From Chrysoperla carnea (Eukaryota > Arthropoda > Insecta > Neuroptera > Chrysopidae), in contig NC_058338.1 of the NCBI RefSeq assembly GCF_905475395.1, forward strand, positions 70,939,435 to 71,003,434: a stretch of 64,000 nt of DNA. Reading direction: 5' to 3'. A program made the position numbers and the translations under genes. Of the stretch, positions 52,908 through 61,181 are shown one piece after another; the stretch's first letter is position 1, and every line of letters starts with the position of its first letter. The notes beneath the pieces were generated by a model, which was not told the origin of the DNA, ran no database searches, and saw nothing but the letters and a program-made list of their open reading frames with translations.

Positions 52908-53873
52908 ATGTCAATTTATTCAACTGAAAGTATTAAAGTTGAAATACAAGGAGAATTACAAATAGAACCGAAAATAAAAGAAGAAATTTCAGAAGAAAAT
53001 ACATCAGAGAAACATCAAATAGTTGAAGTAAACATTAAAACTGAAATAGAACAAATAAACGTTAAAGAAGAAAACATTGATGAAAGATCAGATTCAGAAG
53101 AATCTTATAAACAAAATAATGATAACAAAATTTATTTTTGTAATAAAACATTCAAAGGTCGAAATGCTATATTTGAACATAAACAAATTCATGTAGGAGA
53201 AAAACCTTTCGCGTGTGATCTTTGTGATAAAAAGTTTACCCATAAAAGTAATTTAATTCGACACCACCGATTTCATACTGGAGAAAGACCTTATGTATGT
53301 CAAGTCTGTTTTAAAACATTTGCCGACCAAAGTGTTTTAATTAAACATAAACTAATTCATTCAGAAGAAAAACCTTTTACATGTGATGATTGTGATAAAT
53401 CATTCACACAAAAAGAAAATTTTATTAAACATAAACGAACTCATACGGGCGAAAGACCTTATTCATGTGATGTTTGTCCTAAAAAATTTATCATAAAATA
53501 TCGTTTAGATATTCATAAGCGGATTCATACTGGCGAAAAACCTTTTCCGTGTGATATTTGTGATAAAAAATTTTCTCTTCGGTGCGAATTAGATGTACAT
53601 AAGCGAATTCATACAGGTGAAAAACCTTTTTCTTGTGATATTTGTGATAAAAAATTTACTCAGAGAAATAATTTAGTTGTACATAAACGAACTCATACAG
53701 GAGAAACGCCCTTTTCTTGTGATCTTTGTGATAAAGAATTTACCATTAAAAACAATTTGCTGATACATAAACGAACTCATACAGGAGAAAAACCTTTTTC
53801 ATGTGATGTTTGTGATAGAAAATTTACCCAAAAAAACAGTTTAATTAGACATAGGCGGCTTCACCTAGAATAA
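52908..53873 (+). CDS. C2H2 zinc-finger protein, intronless, 321 aa
   Basis: A single open exon with ATG in an AAAATG context. Residues 1-75 are acidic and Lys/Glu-rich. From about residue 80 there are nine zinc-finger units: the first is degenerate (YFCNKTF lacks one cysteine) and eight are canonical C-x2-C...H-x3-H, for example FACDLCDKKFTHKSNLIRHH and FTCDDCDKSFTQKENFIKHK. The linkers are mostly TGEKPF/TGERPY, the form that lets neighbouring fingers lock onto DNA. It is therefore a probable sequence-specific nuclear DNA-binding protein. The N-terminus has four Psi-K-x-E sites (IKVE, IKEE, IKTE, VKEE). No ZAD or BTB domain is present. The gene belongs to a large, fast-evolving family, so no one-to-one orthologue can be named. 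Lack of introns may mean it arose by retroposition. Confidence 0.92.
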   Translation: MSIYSTESIKVEIQGELQIEPKIKEEISEENTSEKHQIVEVNIKTEIEQINVKEENIDERSDSEESYKQNNDNKIYFCNKTFKGRNAIFEHKQIHVGEKPFACDLCDKKFTHKSNLIRHHRFHTGERPYVCQVCFKTFADQSVLIKHKLIHSEEKPFTCDDCDKSFTQKENFIKHKRTHTGERPYSCDVCPKKFIIKYRLDIHKRIHTGEKPFPCDICDKKFSLRCELDVHKRIHTGEKPFSCDICDKKFTQRNNLVVHKRTHTGETPFSCDLCDKEFTIKNNLLIHKRTHTGEKPFSCDVCDRKFTQKNSLIRHRRLHLE

Positions 53874-53915
53874 AATTAATTTTTATGTATGTGGTTTATA
53901 TCTTTATATCCACTG

Positions 53916-53921
53916 AATAAA
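53916..53921 (+). terminator. Candidate poly(A) signal of the zinc-finger gene
   Basis: AATAAA in CACTGAATAAAATATG, about 45 bases past the stop codon. Confidence 0.45.
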
Positions 53922-54417
53922 ATATGACGGCTTCACTTCAGGACAAGGTTTTTTTTTTTTAACGTCTTACAACCCGGTAATATGAAGTAAACATTTCAAA
54001 AATTTGTAAACCAAGTATGTACTTATTTTTAAATATTTTTGTATGCAATTACGCAATATTAAGCTAGTCGTGATTTTTGAGATGGTTTTCGTTGCCCTCA
54101 TTTGTTTTGAAAATGGAAAAAAGTAAACATCTTAAGATAATTTTTGACTTCAGTATTTATATTTGTAATTTATATTTAAATAAAATTTTAATTTCTTATT
54201 GATTTTATTAATTTTCGTTTTCAACAATGCTATGATACATAGAAGAACCTCAAATAACCAGAGATTAAGTAAATAAGATTAAGTTTTTTTCTAAATCAGT
54301 TTTGTCTTCAATATTTATCAGCAGTTTATCTAGTAAAATGTCATTTTTTTAGATAATTGTTATGAGATCCAAAAGCGACAAATAAGTAAGAGAGCGTGGT
54401 GTATTTTATGTTATGTT

Positions 54418-54920
54418 AATTCCCATCCCCTGACAGAACAGTGGTTTATGACATAAGTAGGAAAACGGGACTAAAATAATTTTTTTTTTTGTGAAAAGAC
54501 ATGTTCTCCTATCACAAAATCTTATAAAATTTTATTTAACAAGAATAACATGTACGTACAACAAAAAAGCAAGCAAAATAAGTATTTTTTTAATATTTTG
54601 TAATAGGCGAATATGTTATAAAAAAAAGTGGGATAAAATAAATAACATGTTCCCCTGTTTCAAAATTTCAAATTTTAGTCTTAACAGCGATTTTTTAAAA
54701 ATACAAATTTTAATATTTTGTAATAGGAGAATGTGAGTGAGATAAACTATAGACATGTTCTCCTATTAAAAAGTTTCATTTCTTTTGCATAACCAAGCAA
54801 TTCTTGTAGATATTTTTAATATTTTGTAACAGGAGAACATGATTTTAAAGAGTGAAATATATTTATGATTATTTAAATTCCCACCCCCTGACAGAATAAT
54901 GATTTATGACACATGTATAA
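54418..54920. repeat. Cluster of three short hairpin units between direct repeats
   Basis: Units at about 54499-54616, 54647-54733 and 54752-54841 each open with ACATGTTCTCCTAT (or CATGTTCCCCTGTT) and close with TTTTAATATTTTGTAATAGG followed by AGAAC/CGAAT-type words, so the ends of each unit are inverted copies. The cluster is bracketed by direct repeats CCCTGACAGAACAGTGGTTT (54428) and CCCTGACAGAATAATGATTT. The internal sequences differ. Confidence 0.6.
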
Positions 54921-55029
54921 CTGACGTTATTTATGGTAAAAGGGCGGGTTATATAGATAATTTAAACTATAAAAAGAGTGGAAATTTTTTAACATCAGAA
55001 AAAATTCATTTAATTTAAAAGTAAAAATA

Positions 55030-55105
55030 TCAACCACACCAGGATACGAACAGGCGTACCTTGGTACCTCAGGCAAGTGCTATACCCACACAGCACCCTG
55101 TTTAT
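55030..55105 (-). repeat. tRNA-like relic or SINE head
   Basis: On the minus strand the order GGTATAGCACTTGCCTGAGG ... TGTTCGTATCCTGGTG resembles a tRNA anticodon-to-T-arm segment with a B-box-like GTTCGTATCC. Stems are not complete, so a functional tRNA is unlikely. Confidence 0.35.
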
Positions 55106-55318
55106 TTATAACGGTATAATTAACTTAATACTTACCTTTACTAAAAAATTAATTCGTAATTTTGTTCTGAAAGAAAAAATAGGGAAGAAAATTTAAAAAA
55201 TAAAACAAAATTTAAAATATATAGAACGAATTTTATTTATGTATTACAAAAAAAAAAAAAGTTTTTTACAAATTGTACATTTTCATAAAACAAATTAACA
55301 GAGATTCTTCTTTTCTTA

Positions 55319-55671
55319 TTAAGGAGGTTCGATCGAATCTTATGTAAAAAAAATAATTTTCAACTTGGAACTTCGAAATTCAGTGTATGTACATAAAAAT
55401 AAATACGTAATTCATATAATCCTAAAATTTGAAAACAATTCACAGTTTAGTTACTTAGATATAAATTTTCTTTCTGCCATAAGAACCTGTGTATAAGGAG
55501 AAAAAAACTCCATTTTTGAAAATTTATATCTAGGTAACTAAACGGTGAATCGTGTTCAAATTTAGGGATTATATGAATTATATATTTATTTATATGTATC
55601 TACACTGAATTTCTCAAAGTTGAAAATTATTTTTTACATAAGATTCGGTCGAACGGGTCGAACCTCCTTAA
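55319..55671. mobile_element. Fold-back element bounded by TTAA
   Basis: TTAAGGAGGTTCGATCGAAT at the left is inverted at the right (GGTCGAACCTCCTTAA), and pairing continues through CTTATGTAAAAAAAATAATT to the centre. The right arm has an extra CGAACGGGT. TTAA at both edges matches the target site used by piggyBac-type elements, but no transposase is present. Confidence 0.65.
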
Positions 55672-55731
55672 AGTTTTTATACAAAATAAGTAAAATTCTA
55701 TCACTTTTATATAATAATAATAATAAAGGGT

Positions 55732-55795
55732 GTCCCAAAATTAACGTCTGATTCGAACTTCTTGCGTTAATTTTGGAACACTCCTTTACAAAACA
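55732..55795. repeat. Short palindromic element
   Basis: GTGTCCCAAAATTAACGTCT and ACTTCTTGCGTTAATTTTGG...ACACTCC form a hairpin of about 60 bases. Confidence 0.5.
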
Positions 55796-55822
55796 CAATA
55801 TATATGTACTTTCTTATAAATA

Positions 55823-56144
55823 CAGTAGAATCTCGATAAGTTAAAGTCCAAGGGAAACACAAAATATTTTAAGTTATAGAGGTTTTAAGTTATCAAGTGT
55901 CTATGTTAGGTAAAGGTTAATATAGAGGTATGTACATGTTTCTATGTACCCTAGTTAATATAGAGGTATGTACATGTTTCTATGTAGTTACTGAGGGCCT
56001 ATACAGAGATTATTTATTTAAGTTATAAAGGTTGCGTCTTTTAAGTTATAGAGGTTTTGGGCTCTGATGGGAAGGGAACATAGTATTTTTTGAAGTAACA
56101 GAGGTTTTTATGTTACCGAGGTTTAAGTTATCGAGATTCTACTG
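55823..56144. mobile_element. 322-bp TA-flanked TIR element, type T2, copy 2
   Basis: It starts CAGTAGAATCTCGATAAGTT, ends TTATCGAGATTCTACTG and is flanked by TA. It is inverted relative to the copies at 38149 and 60608, with the same length and only scattered differences. Confidence 0.85.
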
Positions 56145-56159
56145 TACTACTAACTAAAC

Positions 56160-56410
56160 CATAGAGATATGAAGATAGCGAACGCTAGCCAGCAAGTGGA
56201 TGCGATATGCGAAGCGAGGGGGAAGACTGCCAGTAGTTCTCCTGTGTCCTTGTCTAATACAAAAACTTATACTTACTAATATATATAATAAGTATATATG
56301 TATGTACATATGATTATGACAAGGACACAAGGGAACTCACTGACAGTCTTCTCTCTCGTTTATCATATCGCATCCACTTACAGGCTAGCGGATCCCTCCC
56401 GTTCTCTATG
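56160..56410. mobile_element. Fold-back element of about 250 bp
   Basis: The left arm (CATAGAGATATGAAGATAGC, AACGCTAGCC, GCAAGTGGATGCGATATG, GTGTCCTTGTC) is inverted on the right (GACAAGGACACAAGGGAACT, CATATCGCATCCACTTACAG, GGCTAGCGGATCCC, TCTCTATG). The arms are about 100 bp around a TA-rich loop. Confidence 0.65.
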
Positions 56411-57333
56411 TCTAATTAATATTCTATGAAATAAAAAGGTAAGGCACAAGAGGTTAATTATTAATTATTATGATGTTACAAGTTATTTTTGGTTTTCTTT
56501 CTTTGATATTATATTTTTAAAACAAAAATTCCATTCTGTATGATTTGCATATTTATATATATTTTATATATTACATATATGTATTTATATATTTATATAT
56601 GGGTATGACAATATTTATCATTTATTTTATGAATAATAAGTAATGCTCAAATGTTTTTGATCTGTTATAAAAAATCTGTTATTTTAGACGTGTAGAGACT
56701 CTTTGTGGAATTTGTAATTATCTCAGAAGAATATTAATTTTAAAAATCAAAACACAGACATAAATTTTCAAATATAAATTTACGTAACGATATCAATAAG
56801 CTCGCGCTTATTATTTAAACATTGGCGATGATATATAGACTAAGTAAATATATAAAGAAGCGCTAGTAAGCGCTCTCAAGCGCTTTTTTCTGCCAAACGC
56901 ACCCAATGGATTAAAATTTTAAAAAGATTTATAATTAATTAACACGAAACAAATTTTGTGGGGGGGGCCAAATTACGTTGGCTCAAAGATATTGTAATAG
57001 TATTGGCTAGTTGGTAGATCTACCTTAAAGTTGGTAGAGTTGGCAACGCTGTATATAGGATAATAATTCAATTTTCGAGGTTGCTGACACTGATTCCATC
57101 TGACAGTTTACGGTTTTTAAAATTTTGGAAATTGTCATATCATATTTTCTCAATTATATATCATCTAATAAAAATTTTTGTTCATAAAATAAGACTTAAG
57201 GTTATTTAAATTCATTCATGTAGGTATTGTTTAAGTCATACCTTTTTTGAACATAATTCAAAAACCTAACCTAAAATTAATTATTTTTTATATTTTTTAG
57301 AATAAAGAATAAAGTTTGAGTCTTGGTAATAGA

Positions 57334-58588
57334 ATGACTTCTGTGGAATGGTCATTAGGACCTCAAGATGGAGTGTCTTATCCAATTAAAGTTCTATATT
57401 GTGGAAACTGTACTTTACCAATAGAAGTGAGTATGGAGACATTGACCATGCCGGGAAAATGATAAAATTTCTCATGGATAATAAAATAATTGATTGATTT
57501 CAGTATTGTGAATATTACCCTGAATATGAAAAATGTAAACAATGGTTAGAAAGAAATTTACCTTCTGAATTCGAAAAAGTCCGAGTTGATGAAGAAGCGG
57601 GTGATACTGGCGAAGAAGAAAAGAAACGACAAAAACGAGGTGGTAAAGGTATTTTAAAAACCAAGAAGAAAGAAGAGGGTCCAAAACAAGTCTGTGTTTC
57701 GCGTGCTCCACGTGGAAAGAAGAAGTCTGTGACTGTTGTCACCGGATTAAGTTCGTTTGGTACGTATCTTTTAGCTTCCGACAAAAAAAAATTTAGAATC
57801 ATCTGTCGCTCTTTTCAGTTGTGTAAACTTTAATAATGTGTAATCGTTGTAAATATTAAAAACTACTTGGTGTTATACATTTACGTTTTTGGGTGTTTTT
57901 GTTAAAATTGTTTGATATCAATATAGCTTCTTTTTTTTTTATTGAAAAATACAAATATATTCTTGAAAATCTGTACTCACGCTAAAATTTTCATAAGGAT
58001 TCAAAAATATTTTCTCTTTATGTTTTAGATATCGATTTGAAAGTAGCAGCTAAATTTTTTGGTACAAAATTTGCTTGTGGATCATCAGTTACTGGTGACG
58101 ATGAAATTGTGATTCAAGGAGATGTAAAGGATGATCTTTTTGATATTATTCCCGAAAAATGGCCTGAGGTAGGTATTCTTTTCCAAAATGTTTATTATTC
58201 ATCTTGTAAATTTTGATAATATTTTTTTGGCTATTTGAATATATTATATTAAATCAGGTTAAATTTGCTCAAAAATTGGTAGCGGGTTCGATACCTGCCG
58301 TCGCAACAAAATTAATTGAATCAATAGTTGTGATGGGCTGGTGTAGTGTATGGTATATGCATAAAGGAGGTGCACTCAGCCTCTGAAATTGAGGAGCTGA
58401 TAAATGAAATTATCAGCGGAAAAGTGATAAAACACACATATGGTATCATAATGAGATCTATAGCCTGAGTGTGTCCTTCGTGGACAGCCAATATAACCTA
58501 ACCTAATCTATAATATTAAAATAGTTGTTTTTTTTTGTTACAGATCGATGAAGATTTTATTGAAGATTTAGGAGATCAAAAAAGATAA
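57334..58588 (+). CDS. DENR: Density-regulated protein DENR, translation re-initiation factor, four exons, 177 aa
   Basis: Exons: 57334-57426, 57504-57759, 58029-58168, 58544-58588 (534 nt with TAA), all GT-AG. DENR works with MCTS1 on the 40S subunit to recycle deacylated tRNA and to allow re-initiation after short upstream ORFs. The N-terminal zinc-binding-like segment [20 protein letters not shown] has the conserved cysteines (CGNC, YC). It is followed by [17 protein letters not shown], a Lys/Glu-rich linker (residues about 70-100), then a SUI1 domain starting at [20 protein letters not shown]. That domain carries [20 protein letters not shown] and [13 protein letters not shown] and ends with [12 protein letters not shown]. 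Length and order match animal DENR closely. The start is the first ATG of the conserved frame. The last intron holds a SINE-like insertion. Confidence 0.95.
58277..58500 (+). repeat. SINE-like insertion in the last DENR intron
   Basis: A B-box-like GGTTCGATACC (58285-58295) in GTAGCGGGTTCGATACCTGC marks a tRNA-derived head whose A box is missing. A unique body follows, and the 3' end reads AACCTAACCTAAT. This suggests a 5'-truncated Pol III retroposon. Confidence 0.5.
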
Positions 58589-58668
58589 TAACCCTCATTA
58601 GGGTTTAATTTATTCTTTTTAACATAAACGAACTATTATTGTGCATTAATTAGACCGATGATGTTTTC

Positions 58669-58674
58669 AATAAA
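58669..58674 (+). terminator. Candidate poly(A) signal of DENR
   Basis: AATAAA in TTTTCAATAAATACAAT, about 80 bases past the stop codon. Confidence 0.45.
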
Positions 58675-59589
58675 TACAATTTCTGCCTAGAATACCTTAA
58701 TGTGTTTAGGAATTGTGATTATATACAGAGTGTTTTTTTAAAATGCGGTATAAGAATTTGTATGTAATATAATTTAATGTTTTACAAGCATAATTTGTCT
58801 TTGAATTAATCTATCCTGTTTCTAATCCTTTAACCTTTTCCCACACGCTATTAATAAATAAATGGAAATAAATTATTTAAAATATTTCGAGCATATCTAC
58901 TAAACACATGAAATCGCTACTTTAAATATATTAAAGATTATTCCATCAATCTGCAAAATACATAAATTAAATTTTTCGATATGATTGATTGAGATTGGAA
59001 TGGAAATCAGGGAATTAAAATCGTATAAAAAATCATAGGAAATTCTCCGACAGTCAAATTAACAACAATTTTTTTTATGATTTTAGATATTAGATTTTAT
59101 CGATACGTAATATCGATAAGATATTCAGAAAAACAAAATTTGTTCTCTTTTTTTGGAATATATACCTAGGTTTAAGACGACTTAAAATAATTCGTAATCA
59201 GGATTTTCAGGTGCTCATATAGGATTTATATCGGAGCGATATTATAAAAAATACTCCTTCAACCGACAAATGATTTTTAAATATATTTTTGTATTTTTTG
59301 AGTTAAAAAAAATTGTAATTTTTTGAAAGGAGCACATCATAGATATAATACCTAAAAAAATTAGATTAAATTCATAACATTCGGTAATTTGGGTCCCAAA
59401 AATCCAACAATATAGTTAAATCGATAACACAGATCTGCAAAAAAAAATTTTTTGTCAGCTGCATGAGATATTTTTACTAAATTATATGTTTTACAATGCG
59501 CAGATTTCAGAAGTGATGGCCATTTTTTTCTATCACGTAAGGTTTTTTTGCAAATTCAAACCCAAAAAATTGGTAAAAGCATTCGTTTA
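58675..59589. other. Gene-free stretch after DENR
   Basis: AT-rich DNA. A diverged family C segment lies at about 59220-59420 (AAAAATACTCCTTCAACCGA and following). Nothing else stands out. Confidence 0.45.
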
Positions 59590-60170
59590 TTTAAAATTAT
59601 ACAGTAGCCTGCAAGCATTGTGACATCCCATCTTCCTTGGTACCGTCTCTCGATATCGCGGACATCCTCGTGAAACCGCTAGCCATGTTCTTCACTGTAA
59701 GCTCCCAGGTTTTCAGGAAAATATTCTATGTGAAAGTGTAAAAAATGGACCTCCAGGCTTATCTTGCAGCTTCTTTTTCCTTCTCAATCATACTTTCCAC
59801 AAAGAGGATCTCAGTTAAAAGCCTTCTTATGTCGGGGCCAGTGAAAACTTCCTCTTTCAACTTTGCTTCTGACAGCTTCGGAAATTTTGTACATAGATAT
59901 TTAAAACAGCCTCCATACTTTTGCAGTGATTTTACAAATTGTTTCATCAACCCCAATTTGATATGGAGAGGTGGCAACAAAACTTTTTCTGGCGGCACCA
60001 AAGTAGTATTGATAAAATTTTTCTCCCCAGGTTTTAAAGTTTCTCGGGGTAGCCAATCACTTTTAGTCCATTTTTCTGGCTCTACTATCCCATAAGCATA
60101 AGAAGCATGGGTATTTAGTATAGCCTGCCTGCTAACCCAAAAGTATCGTGAGTATTTTGAAGTCCCCACA
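59590..60170 (-). pseudogene. Decayed copy of a multicopy insect protein family
   Basis: The upstream part is open (60169-59759) and contains VLLPPLHIKLGLMKQFVKSL, FKYLCTKFPKLSEAKLKEEV and VFTGPDIRRLL. A stop at 59759-59761 and a frame change follow. The next frame reads LEVHFLHFHIEYFPENLGAY, SEEHG, an in-frame TAG, then RFHEDVRDIERRYQGRWDVT. These blocks match, in order, a family of uncharacterised proteins found in many copies in insects and cnidarians. A segment between the two halves is missing. The multicopy habit suggests a mobile-element origin, but I cannot name its enzyme class. Broken by at least one stop, one frameshift and one deletion. Confidence 0.65.
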
Positions 60171-60607
60171 AACCATCCATTGATGATCCTGATATTTGAT
60201 TCTTTCCAGGGTAATGGCCAAATTGTTATAGTTAGTTTTCTTTCATATGCACAGAATAACCCATTGGAAGCGAAGCTAATTTATTTTTATTGTGCAATAA
60301 TACTACTTTAAAACTAGTTTTATATAATATTACTATAAAATACTATATAATATTACTTTAAGACTAGTTTATGTTGTTACTAGTATCTATGAAAACCTAA
60401 TGTGATAGAATGTTTTGAATAGTTTTGATGTTTTTGGGAGGTCAAAATCTATAAGAAAATGTAAAAAAATCCCATGCAGTTTTTTAGTCGCAGAATAGGT
60501 TTTAAAAAATTTGTCTAATAATAAATTATACTGAATATTCGCAACTTTTAAATCCAAAAGCCTAGTTTATGGCTAATTTCGTTCAATTGCGTGCGTTAAA
60601 TATAATA

Positions 60608-60929
60608 CAGTAGAATCTCGATAACTTAAACCTCGGTAACATAAAAACCTCTGTTACTTCAAAAAATACTATGTTCCCTTCCCATCAGAGCCCAAAACCT
60701 CTATAACTTAAAAGACGCAACCTCTATAACTTAAATAAATAATCTCTGTATAGGCCCTCAGTAACTACATAGAAACATGTACATACCTCTATATTAAGTA
60801 GGGTACATAGAAACATGTACATACCTCTATATTAACCTTTACCTAACATAGACACTTGATAACTTAAAACCTCTATAACTTAAAATATTTTGTGTTTCCC
60901 TTGGACTTTAACTTATCGAGATTCTACTG
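60608..60929. mobile_element. 322-bp TA-flanked TIR element, type T2, copy 3
   Basis: It starts CAGTAGAATCTCGATAACTT, ends TTATCGAGATTCTACTG, and is flanked by TA. It has the same orientation as the copy at 38149 and the same length. Confidence 0.85.
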
Positions 60930-61181
60930 TATTTATTACTAATTAATAATCTCGGAAACTTAGTGCCAGAATGAGTTCTTCGTTTGACATTTTATGTATT
61001 ACACACTAAAAAAATTTAAAAACCAGCCATAAATCTTCCAAATTTTGTATTACATCAACTTGCAGGTTAACGGATTATTATTTGAATAAACTTGATTTGC
61101 AAAAATAAAAAAACGTCTCTTTAACATAAAAAATTTTATTTTATAATTTTTTTATAAAAAAAAATAACGTCTTAAAATACA

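Larger units (their letters stand above)
53922..57333. other. Intergenic region with clustered fold-back repeats
   Basis: No gene. It contains a hairpin-unit cluster (54418-54920), a tRNA-like relic (55030-55105), and fold-back or TIR elements at 55319, 55732, 55823 and 56160. The DENR promoter must lie at its right end. Confidence 0.55.

Noticed and set aside
54499-54841. CRISPR-like array of repeats with different interiors
   Set aside because: Only three units, unequal lengths, inverted ends within each unit, and a eukaryotic nuclear context with no cas genes.
57260-57280. Telomere-type CCTAA repeats
   Set aside because: Only two units here and at 58494; far too short for telomeric or interstitial telomeric DNA.
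57472-57802. Minus-strand frames over DENR exon 2
   Set aside because: Antisense to a clearly conserved coding exon.
58281-58300. Functional tRNA gene
   Set aside because: Only a B-box-like word is present; no A box, anticodon arm or acceptor stem can be formed.
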